Source: SZUA-35 sp037969565
GTDB lineage: Bacteria; Actinomycetota; Acidimicrobiia; Acidimicrobiales; SZUA-35
Direction: 5' to 3'
Length of the DNA stretch: 38,759 bases
Assembly: GCA_037969565.1 (NCBI GenBank)
Contig: JBBKXQ010000116.1
Location: 1-38,759 of the forward strand
Shown here: in pieces, positions 23,209 to 31,592 of the stretch
Layout: the number at the start of each line of letters is the position of its first letter
How positions within the stretch are numbered: the stretch's first letter is position 1
Notes under the pieces: model-generated
Database searches by the model: none
Seen by the model: only the letters and a program-made list of their open reading frames with translations
Told to the model about the DNA's origin: nothing
Program-made: the position numbers and the translations under genes

Positions 23209-24816
23209 CTACTTCACGTCTGCCATGAGTATCGGCGGGTTGTGAAGATGGGTGATCGATGGTTTCGGGCCGACGGTGTCGGTGGCCATTTCGAGCGCGT
23301 CCTGCAGCGTCGACGCCGGTTTGAATCCCAAACGGCGGACCGCCCTGGGGTCGCCTCCGACGACGATGACGCTGCCGAGGTATTGCATGGCGTGAGCGCA
23401 CCAGTACCACATGTAGAACGGGTGGACGCCGTGGTAGGCGTAGCTCGTTCGGTAGAGGTGGCGATACCACTCGTCTTCGGCGAACTGCTTCTCGAATTTC
23501 TCGACTTCGACGGGGTCGGTCGTTTCGGCCAGAACCTGCTCGAAGAAGTCGATGTAGCTGGGGTGGTGAACGGGGTGGAACTCCCACGGCGTCGGGTGGC
23601 TCATGATGAGCACTCCGCCCTCTTTCACGACGGGCTTGTTGCGGTAGAGATTGAAGAAATAGCCGAGGCCCTGCACGGCAACGAGAACCGGGTTCATGAT
23701 CGAGTTGACGTTGTACGGGCTGAGGTAGGGCAACCCCATCGTGACGACGTCGGTTTGCCCCTCAACGGGCACGAGATGCTGTTTGTAGACCATCTCGGTG
23801 GTCTTGCGATGGACCGCCTCGACCTCGCCTGCTTGCACCGACGTGAGTTCGTACGGAGCCTTCCATGAATGGAAGACCTTGCGCTTCTGAGCGCCGGTCA
23901 TGCGATTGAGTCCGGCGTTCATCCCGGCGAACTTCGCCCGGTCTTTCACACCCCACTCCCATTCGCGCTTCTGCAGCATTGACAGTGGACCGTCGTAGCC
24001 GAACGTGTTGGTGTTGAGTGTGGTTTCGATCTGGAAGATCCGGGGGCCGTGATTCTTGATCACTTCGCCTTGCCGCCAGTTGGAGCGGTGCAGCTCGGAC
24101 TTCTCTTGGTCCATGAACGAGGTGCTCTTCACCATCGTTGCCGGATTGTGGTGAACCTTCACGCCCTCGTAGCCGGCCAGGCCGGTCGCCGTACTCTTCC
24201 AGCCGCCGTCCATGCTGACGAGGTTGATGTTCACGTAGATGACGAGGTCGGACTCGGCGGCCCGCTTGTTCATCTGGACATTTTCGTCGTGTCGGGTCTG
24301 CCCGAGGATGACCATGCCCTCGGGATCTTCGGCGTCATGGTTGTAGAGCAGGCCGTGAGGGTGGAAGGCCTCGAACACGCGGTCGCCGACGGCGTGACGG
24401 AGTTCGGAGTCGGTCATGCGGCGATGAAGTGCGAGCGCCGCGATGATGTGGATGTCGTCGACGCCGGCTTCGGCGGCCATGTCGAGCACAGCCTCGAGAA
24501 TGCGTTGCCGCACGTCGGGCTTGGCCATTGGGGGGAGCGGCAGGCTGATGTCGTCGAACGCGATCGTGAGCTGCATCCCCGGCTTCAGAAGACTGGGAAG
24601 CGGATCGTCGTCGATCGGGTGGAGGAGTGCGTCGACGATTGCACCGTCGGGGTCACTGAGTCCGTGCAGTGGTTCGCTCGGATAGATGACCCGGCTACGC
24701 CCGACGGGGAGTTTCTCCATACGGAAACCCTCGCCATGGTGGAAGAGAATTGCCGGGGTTTGTCGATCGACTTCGAGCACGAAGCCGGGGCGGGGGTTGG
24801 GGCGAGGCTTGGACAT
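23209..24816 (-). CDS. LarA-like (DUF2088) protein, divergent nickel-pincer racemase fold
   Basis: Lactate racemase LarA uses a nickel pincer nucleotide bound to a lysine. The 535-residue product matches its N-terminal domain: ALALHRRMTDSELRHAVGD (His 131), NHDAEDPEGMVILGQT, then VIYVNINLVSMDGGWKSTATGLAGYE. Lys 207 aligns with the cofactor lysine of LarA (Lys184) and His 223, sixteen residues later, with the nickel ligand His200. The His of the usual EPH motif, ten residues before that lysine (LarA His174), is absent. It is about 110 residues longer than LarA and probably acts on a different substrate. No larB, larC or larE lies in the window. Its ATG directly follows the stop of the reductase gene (TAGATG). 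Function unknown. Confidence 0.75.
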   Translation of the reverse strand: MSKPRPNPRPGFVLEVDRQTPAILFHHGEGFRMEKLPVGRSRVIYPSEPLHGLSDPDGAIVDALLHPIDDDPLPSLLKPGMQLTIAFDDISLPLPPMAKPDVRQRILEAVLDMAAEAGVDDIHIIAALALHRRMTDSELRHAVGDRVFEAFHPHGLLYNHDAEDPEGMVILGQTRHDENVQMNKRAAESDLVIYVNINLVSMDGGWKSTATGLAGYEGVKVHHNPATMVKSTSFMDQEKSELHRSNWRQGEVIKNHGPRIFQIETTLNTNTFGYDGPLSMLQKREWEWGVKDRAKFAGMNAGLNRMTGAQKRKVFHSWKAPYELTSVQAGEVEAVHRKTTEMVYKQHLVPVEGQTDVVTMGLPYLSPYNVNSIMNPVLVAVQGLGYFFNLYRNKPVVKEGGVLIMSHPTPWEFHPVHHPSYIDFFEQVLAETTDPVEVEKFEKQFAEDEWYRHLYRTSYAYHGVHPFYMWYWCAHAMQYLGSVIVVGGDPRAVRRLGFKPASTLQDALEMATDTVGPKPSITHLHNPPILMADVK

Positions 24817-27225
24817 CTATCGACGACTCTTTCGCAAGGAAGGAAGGGGGCCCATCGGCAGAACGCGATCGGTTCCGCCCGGAGCCTTCGACCAGTATTC
24901 GATGAGCCAGCCCCGCTTGATGGCAAGCGAGGCGAGGCGGGTTTCGGGGTTGACGGCCACCGGAAAGCCGACGGCATCGAGGAGGGGAAGGTCGGACGAG
25001 GAGTCGGCGTAGGCCACCGACTCTGCGAGATCGATGCCGTGGGCGTCGGCATAGTCCCGCAACGCTTGTGCTCGCACCTCGCCCGTTGGTGGCACCGAGA
25101 GGAGTTCGCCCGTGTAGTGGCCATCACGTATCGACATCTCGGCACAGATCACGTCGTCGAAGAGCGGCTTCAACGGGTCGACGACGATGTTGAGAGCACC
25201 CGTGATCAAAACGGTGCGATGCCCGAGCCTGCGGTGTTCACGGACCCGCCGAACGGCAGCCGGAAAGGCCTTCGTGAGGATGTGATCGGCGAGGAGTTCC
25301 TGTCCGAGCTTCTCCATCTGATCGACCGAAGCTCCGTCGTAACGACGGTAGAAGTGGCGCAGAAAGTCGGTGCGGTCCCTCGCGTCGAGCGCCAACAGCG
25401 CTGGGCCCTCTTGGAGGGTTTTCAGGGTGAACCTCACGCGGTCGGCCGGACCCATGTTGCGAGTGGCGAGCCAGGCGTACGAGAACACCACATTGCTGGC
25501 GATGATCGTGTTCTCGAGGTCGAAGGCGGCGAGCTGGCGCTCGGGAGCCAGGACGCGCTTGGTGAGTCGTTTGGTTCGAGCATCGGGATCGGAGCGGCCG
25601 GGAGTGGTCTTGACCCGGGCGTGTTCGACCACGGATGGAAGGTGGATCTCGGTGACGTAGCGGTCCCAGTCGACGATTGCGGGATCACAGCCGAGCTCGG
25701 CCTGGTCGGAATCGGTGAGCGACTCGTGGAGGGCAACGAGGCGTTCGACGCCGTAGAGCGCCTCACATTCGGCGTAGGCGCCGTAGATCTTCACGTAGGT
25801 GCGGGCCCGCTCGACCTGTTCCATCTTGTCTTCGACATCGGCGCTGATCATCGCCTGCTTGCCCCGAAGCGGCAGCAGCTTCAGCGCTTTGTCGGCCCGC
25901 TCGAGATTGCGATGAGCCCGGTCGAGTTGACGTTCGACGGCACCGCGGCCGGGGAAACTGAACTCGGCAACCGCAATCGGCTGGCCCTTGCGGTCATAGA
26001 GCGGCTTCTCGGCGAACCAACCACTCACCAGTTCGACGAGCTGTCGGTAATGCAGGGGGTTTCGAGTTCCCGACGCAACCTGGGTGACATCGGTGGTGGT
26101 GCTGCCGTCGTGGCCTCGAGCGGCAACGTTGATGATGGCGGCCACCACGAGGTCGACCGGAATGACGTCGACGACGCCTTCGGGCACGCCGGGAAATTCC
26201 TTGAGCAGACCCTGCGCATAACTGATCAGGATCGGTTCGGCCATCCGGAAACCCTTGATCCAGCCCGGCCGGGGCTCGGCCCAAGCCGACTCGATGATCG
26301 ATGGTCGGACGATGCTGACGGGAACATTCCCCTTGGACTCGACCAGAGCCCTCTCGCCCAGCGCCTTCGTGTAGGCGTAAGCGTCGGGCCAGCCAAGCGA
26401 TGCGGCCCTGGCCACACCGGCCTCCACCAACTGATCGCTCAACCAGCGTTGGCGGATCTGTTCGGTTTTGGCTGACAACAGTGGTGTGCCGGCCGCCCCC
26501 AACTCGCTCTCGGCTCGCGACCGGAATTCTTCCAGACGTGAGGCCTTGCGACTCTCGGCGTCGAAGTCGGCTCGTGAGCGGCGGGCGGCCGCCACTTCGG
26601 CCCGCCAGTCGACGTCGATGTGAAACGGACTGTCGGTGAGCAGTTGCTCGGGCGCTGAGCCCCGGCGGTTGCCGGCCACATAACACGTGCTGACGGCAAC
26701 CAGATGAGGCGTGACGCCGAGATCCTGCAGCGTCTCGACGATGCGAGTCGGACCCAAGAGGTTGACTTCCACGGCCCCGTCGATCGGAGCGTCGAAGCTC
26801 ACGGTTGCCGCCGAGTGGATCACGATGTCGCAGTTGGCCCAGATGGCCCGATCCGCTTCGGTGAGTCCGAGCCCGTCGGTGCTCACATCCCCGCCGACGA
26901 CCTGCACTCGCCGCTCGACATCGGCCCAGAATGTTTCTTTGCCGAGCTCGCCGAGTAGACGGTCGAAGGCGTCGTTTCGGAAGACTTCTCGGCGGGCCCG
27001 TTGGGCCGGTGTCGATCGCTTTCCGGGCCGTACCAAAAGCACCAGTTCGCAGTCGGGAACGCTGCGCATGAGCCGCTCGACCAGTGCGGTTCCGAGGAAT
27101 CCGGTCGAGCCGGTGATGGCAACACGTTTGCCGGCCAGCCGTTCGGCTGTGCTGGACAGGCGAGTGCTGAACTGGCGAGCGCTTGACTCGGGAGTTCTGT
27201 TCGAGGCGGTGATGGTTTCGGGCAT
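24817..27225 (-). CDS. Fatty acyl-CoA reductase-like SDR fused to a HAD-IB phosphatase domain
   Basis: The product (about 802 residues) has an extended SDR domain with ITGSTGFLGTALVERL at about 37, ATVSFDAPIDGAVEVNLLG, and YAYTK as the catalytic YxxxK. These are features of fatty-acyl reductases of the NAD_binding_4 family, which reduce acyl-CoA to aldehyde or alcohol. The helical region after it is followed by a HAD domain (from about 565): DLENT (motif I, with Glu for the usual second Asp), LITGAL (II) and ADSSSDLPLL (IV). The start is uncertain: ATGs at 27276, 27240 and 27225 are possible and none has a strong ribosome-binding site; I use 27225. It is the first gene of an operon with the LarA-like and PlsC genes and is divergent from a TetR gene. 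Confidence 0.75.
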   Translation of the reverse strand: MPETITASNRTPESSARQFSTRLSSTAERLAGKRVAITGSTGFLGTALVERLMRSVPDCELVLLVRPGKRSTPAQRARREVFRNDAFDRLLGELGKETFWADVERRVQVVGGDVSTDGLGLTEADRAIWANCDIVIHSAATVSFDAPIDGAVEVNLLGPTRIVETLQDLGVTPHLVAVSTCYVAGNRRGSAPEQLLTDSPFHIDVDWRAEVAAARRSRADFDAESRKASRLEEFRSRAESELGAAGTPLLSAKTEQIRQRWLSDQLVEAGVARAASLGWPDAYAYTKALGERALVESKGNVPVSIVRPSIIESAWAEPRPGWIKGFRMAEPILISYAQGLLKEFPGVPEGVVDVIPVDLVVAAIINVAARGHDGSTTTDVTQVASGTRNPLHYRQLVELVSGWFAEKPLYDRKGQPIAVAEFSFPGRGAVERQLDRAHRNLERADKALKLLPLRGKQAMISADVEDKMEQVERARTYVKIYGAYAECEALYGVERLVALHESLTDSDQAELGCDPAIVDWDRYVTEIHLPSVVEHARVKTTPGRSDPDARTKRLTKRVLAPERQLAAFDLENTIIASNVVFSYAWLATRNMGPADRVRFTLKTLQEGPALLALDARDRTDFLRHFYRRYDGASVDQMEKLGQELLADHILTKAFPAAVRRVREHRRLGHRTVLITGALNIVVDPLKPLFDDVICAEMSIRDGHYTGELLSVPPTGEVRAQALRDYADAHGIDLAESVAYADSSSDLPLLDAVGFPVAVNPETRLASLAIKRGWLIEYWSKAPGGTDRVLPMGPLPSLRKSRR

Positions 27226-27270
27226 GAGTCGAGTTCCCATCGGTAGCGATGCCCGGAGCGGGCCGTCGTC

Positions 27271-27282
27271 TACCATTTGGTA
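27271..27282. promoter_or_regulatory. TetR operator overlapping the leaderless tetR promoter
   Basis: TACCATTTGGTA is a palindrome (TACCA/TGGTA around TT). TACCAT (27271-27276) lies exactly seven bases before the tetR GTG at 27284 and serves as its -10 box. A minus-strand -10 candidate TAGAGT (27290-27295) for the reductase operon is adjacent, so one repressor site could close both promoters. Confidence 0.6.
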
Positions 27283-27283
27283 A

Positions 27284-27958
27284 GTGGCGACTCTACCTCC
27301 ATCTTCCATTGCTTCGCAGGACCGCCGCGTGCCGCCCCGCGAACTGGCGGCCGATGAGCGACCTCGGCGCGAAGTGCCAACGCGCGAACTCGCAATCGAG
27401 GTCGCTTCCGCTGCCTTCGCTGATCGTGGTGTCGCGGCCACATCGCTCGACGATCTCGCTCGTTCGATGGGGGTCACCAAACAAACGATTCTCTACCACT
27501 TCAAGTCCAAGGAAGGTCTGCTCAGAGCGGTACTCGCCGAAGCAGCAGCTGCGCTTCGCACCGCACTCGACCGCCAGCTCGAGTCGACGCCGCCGGGCTG
27601 GGCTCGTGTCGAGGCCACCGTGCGAGCCGCTTTCGAGCTCGCGCTGCAACGGCCCGAGCTGTTGGGCCTGTTGCGTGAGGTCGGCCGATTGGGGCCGCCG
27701 CTGTCCGACGACGTCATCGAATTGCTTCAGCCCATGGTCGATCGGGCGGTCAATGCCATCGAAGTCGGAATGGACCAACGCTTGTTTCGCCGTTCGGATC
27801 CCCGCCTGGTTCTCGTCTCCACCTACGCCGTCGTCACGGGAGTAGTTTCGGACCCTGAACTGCTCCGAGCGGTCGGGCTCGAACTCGATCTGCGGGTGGC
27901 GGCCAGACTCCGCCGGACGGTGCTGGACTTCTTGCACGCGGCCCTCGTTCGGAGCTGA
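27284..27958 (+). CDS. TetR-family transcriptional regulator
   Basis: The 224-residue product has a TetR helix-turn-helix at about residues 36-82 (ELAIEVASAAFADRGVAATSLDDLARSMGVTKQTILYHFKSKEGLL) and a ligand-binding helical domain. Residues 1-34 form a basic, Pro-rich extension. The GTG start is fixed by the -10 box seven bases upstream. It is divergent from the reductase-LarA-PlsC operon, with the starts less than 60 bases apart, so it is probably that operon's repressor. An acyl-CoA or fatty acid ligand is plausible but unproven. Confidence 0.88.
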   Translation: MATLPPSSIASQDRRVPPRELAADERPRREVPTRELAIEVASAAFADRGVAATSLDDLARSMGVTKQTILYHFKSKEGLLRAVLAEAAAALRTALDRQLESTPPGWARVEATVRAAFELALQRPELLGLLREVGRLGPPLSDDVIELLQPMVDRAVNAIEVGMDQRLFRRSDPRLVLVSTYAVVTGVVSDPELLRAVGLELDLRVAARLRRTVLDFLHAALVRS

Positions 27959-28030
27959 GAAATTCGGTTCGGGCTCGATCGCCGATGCGTCGGTCGCCCT
28001 GGGCGCCGGTCGAGCGAGGTTCGTGCCCAG

Positions 28031-28036
28031 TACCGT
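28031..28036 (+). promoter_or_regulatory. -10 box of a leaderless transcript (TPM protein)
   Basis: TACCGT is followed by exactly seven bases and ATG 28044. The same TACCGT with a nearly identical spacer precedes ddl. Confidence 0.65.
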
Positions 28037-28043
28037 TCGAGCG

Positions 28044-30377
28044 ATGCGGCCTGACGCTCGTTTCCTTGTTCTGAAGATGCGTTTCATCGTCGGAACCGCA
28101 AGTCGTGTGAACATTGTGGTGCTGATCGTGCTGGCGGGGCTGCTCGGAGCCCGGCCTGCCGCGGCGCAAGGCTGCGATGCGGTGGTCGACGAGACGGGTC
28201 TGGTTGATGTCGCCGATGTGCAGCAAGCGTTGACCGAACTCGATGGGCAGGCCGACGCCAAGGTGTATGTGTTCCAATCGGTGTCGAACAACGACATCGA
28301 TGCCGCCGTCGACGATCTGATCGCTCGCTGTTTCAGCGATGGTCCGGCCGGCCGTCAGGCCGATCTGATTCTCATCGCCGTGTCGATCGACGATCGGTTG
28401 ACGTCGCTGGAGTACGGATTTTCCCACAACGTCGAGCTCGGTGAAGTCATCGATGTCATCGATGGAATGGACGTGACCCGGGCCGACGAAATCCGGGACA
28501 GCGTGATCAACACTCGATTCGCAGCGGGTGACATCACCGGCGGCATCGTCGATGGCTTGACCGCCATCGATGATTCGATCGGCCCCTTGGATACTGGGTC
28601 TGGAGATACTGGGTCTGGAGATACTGGGGCCGTTGATCCCGATGGCGGCGCCACCGGTGGTGCCGACGGCAGCAGCTCGTCGGATACACCATCCGAACCC
28701 GACGCCGGTTTTCCGTGGGGTGTCGCTCTTGTCGGTGGCGGGGTGACCGTGGGTGGTGCCGGGCTCTTGATTTCGCGCCGACGCAAGCTCATCGCCGAAC
28801 GCAACACGCTGGAAAGCGAGAGCCAACAACCTCGGATCGCAGTCGGCGTCGGCCGAGAACGATCGGCCCGCCTCATGGCTCAAGCGGGAGTCTGGGAGCG
28901 CTTGGTGCTCGGCGGCACGCTTGAAGATCTTCTCGAACGGGTGGCCGATGGGCGACAGGCGTCCAGCGACACCGAGCGCGCCGTCGCCCTGTTCGATCAA
29001 GCCATTCCCCGTGGTATTGCCGAGGCGAAGAGTGGCGAGGTCGTGGTCGCGACGGCCCGGCTCCGTGAACTCGAAGCGAGCCTGGAACGCTTCAACGAGG
29101 CACTCGACCGAATCGAGTTCTTCGGAGCACGCATCGATCGGCTCCGTGTCACCCTGCCCCGAAAGCGGGAGCAGCTCACCACAGAGATCGATCAGTCCCT
29201 CCAACTGGCAACCGAGCGTGAAGCGGCCGGCTGGAAGGTCGCCCAGCCGCAGCAACGGTTGGCCAACGCTCGCGAGCAGCTCGCGGCGCTGGATTTCGAT
29301 CCGCTCCAAGTCGATCTCGTCGAGCTCAGTCTCGTCGTGGAAGCCGGCGAGGCCGAGCTGTTCGCCGCTCGACACGACCTCCAAACACTCGACGACACCC
29401 TGGAGAGTTTGCAGACGTGGGCCGACCAACTGGCGGCGGGGGAGACGATGGAACGGCAGCGGATCCAGGAGACTCGCAGTGCTCTGGCCGAGATCGCTCG
29501 CCAGCATGCCCCCGAGTCGTGGCGTTGGGCCGGCGAGCACCTCGATGGGGCCTTCGTATCGCTCGACCACGCAGCCTCGTCTCGCTTGCGTTCGACCGAC
29601 GTTCACCTCCCGGCCCAGGATTGGGACGAGGCAGGAAAGACGTTGGAAGCGGCCGGGCTCGAGCTGATCAGATCAGACGACCTTCTCGACGAGGTCGACA
29701 GCCTGCTCGTCAGCCTCGATACGGCCAAGGAGCACGCCGCCGCCGTTCTGGCTCAGGCCGGCAATCAGGTCGAATCGCTCCGATCATTCGTTGGCAAACA
29801 CGATGAAGACCTCCCGGCCCGGTTCGATGTCGAACCGGACGACGCCGATGCCGCGCTCGCCGGGCTCCGGGCCGAACTCGACAAAGAACTGCCGAATTAT
29901 CTGCGGGTGGCCCAGACGGGCGACCGGTTGGCCCGCCAACTCGATGCGCTGTTCGGGGAGGCTCGTGACGAGCAGGCCCGAGTGGAGGCGCTGCGTCGCG
30001 AGATCGAACGGGAACGATCCCGAGCCTTTCGTGAGATCGAACGGGCCGAGAAGGCCATCGGCTGGGAGCTGTTGCAGTCCCGGAACGGAAAGGATCTCGA
30101 CAACCTGAAACGGGAACTCAGCGGACGATCGGCGTCACTCGAGATCGAACTGCGGTCGGTGCAATCGATCGCCGATCAGGCGGTGGAGATTCGGTCTGAT
30201 GTGATCGCCCGACGACGACGAGATTCGACCTGGATCGTGGCCGGCTCGTCGGGTGGAGGTTTCGGCGTCGGTGGCAGTTCTGGCGGTGGCGGCGGTTTTG
30301 GTGGCGGCGGCGGGTTCGGTGGCGGTTCCGGCGGCGGCGGAAGTTTCGGTGGTGGCGGTGGTAGCAGCAGCTGGTGA
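28044..30377 (+). CDS. TPM-domain membrane protein with long coiled coil and glycine-rich tail
   Basis: The 777-residue product has an N-terminal hydrophobic signal (NIVVLIVLAGLLGARPAAAQ), a TPM domain (about 40-175; ILIAVSIDDRLTSLEYGFSHN), a short DTGSG-repeat linker, a membrane segment (WGVALVGGGVTVGGAGLLI, about 225-245), about 450 residues of Glu/Arg/Leu-rich helix predicted to be coiled coil, and a tail of about 40 Gly and Ser residues ending SSSW. This order resembles the YgcG/TPM proteins, whose Gly-rich tails are common but unexplained. The TPM domain should be outside and the coiled coil inside the cell. Specific function unknown. The start is set by the -10 box rather than the GTG seven codons upstream. 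Confidence 0.8.
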   Translation: MRPDARFLVLKMRFIVGTASRVNIVVLIVLAGLLGARPAAAQGCDAVVDETGLVDVADVQQALTELDGQADAKVYVFQSVSNNDIDAAVDDLIARCFSDGPAGRQADLILIAVSIDDRLTSLEYGFSHNVELGEVIDVIDGMDVTRADEIRDSVINTRFAAGDITGGIVDGLTAIDDSIGPLDTGSGDTGSGDTGAVDPDGGATGGADGSSSSDTPSEPDAGFPWGVALVGGGVTVGGAGLLISRRRKLIAERNTLESESQQPRIAVGVGRERSARLMAQAGVWERLVLGGTLEDLLERVADGRQASSDTERAVALFDQAIPRGIAEAKSGEVVVATARLRELEASLERFNEALDRIEFFGARIDRLRVTLPRKREQLTTEIDQSLQLATEREAAGWKVAQPQQRLANAREQLAALDFDPLQVDLVELSLVVEAGEAELFAARHDLQTLDDTLESLQTWADQLAAGETMERQRIQETRSALAEIARQHAPESWRWAGEHLDGAFVSLDHAASSRLRSTDVHLPAQDWDEAGKTLEAAGLELIRSDDLLDEVDSLLVSLDTAKEHAAAVLAQAGNQVESLRSFVGKHDEDLPARFDVEPDDADAALAGLRAELDKELPNYLRVAQTGDRLARQLDALFGEARDEQARVEALRREIERERSRAFREIERAEKAIGWELLQSRNGKDLDNLKRELSGRSASLEIELRSVQSIADQAVEIRSDVIARRRRDSTWIVAGSSGGGFGVGGSSGGGGGFGGGGGFGGGSGGGGSFGGGGGSSSW
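28590..28631 (+). repeat. 15-bp in-frame tandem repeat in the TPM gene
   Basis: GATACTGGGTCTGGA at 28590-28604 and 28605-28619, then GATACTGGGGCC, encodes DTGSGDTGSGDTG in the linker between the TPM domain and the membrane segment. Confidence 0.9.
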
Positions 30378-30419
30378 GCCGGCGTTCCCGTGTTTCGCAA
30401 CCCGACCGGGGAGCGTCGG

Positions 30420-31496
30420 CTATTTGGTTATGCGCTTGGCCATTCGCCGTTCGTGGCGTTCCAGGGCCAGGCGGACGAGTTCGTCGATCAAGTCGCCGTA
30501 GGCGAGTCCTGATGCCTCCCACATCTTGGGATACATGGAGATCGGGGTGAAGCCCGGAATCGTGTTGAGTTCGTTGAGTAGGGGACCGCGACCTCCCTCC
30601 TCGACCAGGAAATCGGCCCGAGCCATTCCCTCGCACCGGAGCGCCCGATACGCCTTTTCGGCGAGCGACTGGAGGTCGGCCGTGACGTCATCGGAGAGGT
30701 CGGCCGGGATCAGGAGCTGGGCTGCACCATCGTGATACTTGTCTTCGTAGTCATAGAAATCGGCGGCCGGTTTGATCTCGCCCGGCACGGAAACACGGAC
30801 GTCGTGATTGCCCAGAACCGCGAGCTCGATTTCGCGTGCATCAACTCCTTCTTCGAGGACGACGAACTCGTCGTAACGGAAGGCGAGATCCACGGCGCTT
30901 CGCAGCTCGGCCAGGGAGCGGCTTTTGCTGACCCCGACCGACGATCCCATGTTGGCCGGTTTCACGAAGATCGGGTAGCCGAGGCGTTCGGCGACTTCTG
31001 CGAGGTCGGCGTCGGTGGGTTGGTCGGCTTCGTGAAGGGAGGCCCAATTCGTCTGCGGGATTCCGGCGGCGCCGATGATGGTTTTGGCCATGACCTTGTC
31101 CATGGTGACAGCCGAGCCGAGCACACCCGAGCCGACGTAGGGGACTCCGGCGAGTTCGAGCAACCCTTGAATGGTTCCGTCCTCGCCGAGAGGTCCGTGG
31201 AGCAGAGGCAGCACTACGAGCTGCTGATCAGGGGAAACGGGTCGGGCAACGACGGTGGAGAGTTCGGTGGAGGGACCGGAGGGGTCGAGTGCCGCCGGCA
31301 AGGCTCGTGCCCCGATGGCGAGAGCGGCCATCGCCGCCTCGGCCCGCACGAACTGGCCTTCGCGGGTGATGCCGACTGCCTCGATTTCGTAGCGTTCGGG
31401 ATCGGCGGCGGCCAGGACGTGGGTGGCCGTGGTGCACGACACATCGTGCTCGGCCGACTGGCCGCCGAAGACGACAACGAGGCGTATGGGCTGCAT
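30420..31496 (-). CDS. ddl: D-alanine--D-alanine ligase
   Basis: Joins two D-alanines with ATP for peptidoglycan precursors. The 358-residue ATP-grasp product has FGGQSAEHDVSC at the N-terminus, LLHGPLGEDGTIQGLLELAGVPYVGSGVL, VKPANMGSSVGVSK (ATP loop) and LLNELNTIPGFTPISMYPKMW (Mg and product site), all standard for Ddl. The ATG at 31496 is fixed by TACCGT seven bases upstream on the minus strand; longer reading into murF is not supported. It is divergent from murF, whose product uses D-Ala-D-Ala. Confidence 0.95.
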   Translation of the reverse strand: MQPIRLVVVFGGQSAEHDVSCTTATHVLAAADPERYEIEAVGITREGQFVRAEAAMAALAIGARALPAALDPSGPSTELSTVVARPVSPDQQLVVLPLLHGPLGEDGTIQGLLELAGVPYVGSGVLGSAVTMDKVMAKTIIGAAGIPQTNWASLHEADQPTDADLAEVAERLGYPIFVKPANMGSSVGVSKSRSLAELRSAVDLAFRYDEFVVLEEGVDAREIELAVLGNHDVRVSVPGEIKPAADFYDYEDKYHDGAAQLLIPADLSDDVTADLQSLAEKAYRALRCEGMARADFLVEEGGRGPLLNELNTIPGFTPISMYPKMWEASGLAYGDLIDELVRLALERHERRMAKRITK

Positions 31497-31503
31497 CGCT
31501 CCG

Positions 31504-31509
31504 ACGGTA
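31504..31509 (-). promoter_or_regulatory. -10 box of a leaderless transcript (ddl)
   Basis: On the minus strand TACCGT, then CGGAGCG, then ATG. The seven-base gap matches the other leaderless candidates. Confidence 0.65.
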
Positions 31510-31592
31510 GCCCTCGGTGATGCGCTGGTGGCGCCAATCAGGCCCGGGCTGATGATGGTGGCTCTCAGCTCTGAACTGCTGGTAGACCAGCG

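Noticed and set aside
24049..26475. A plus-strand open frame of 808 codons across the LarA-like and reductase genes
   Set aside because: It is antisense to two clearly conserved genes and encodes no known motif; it is a by-product of high GC.
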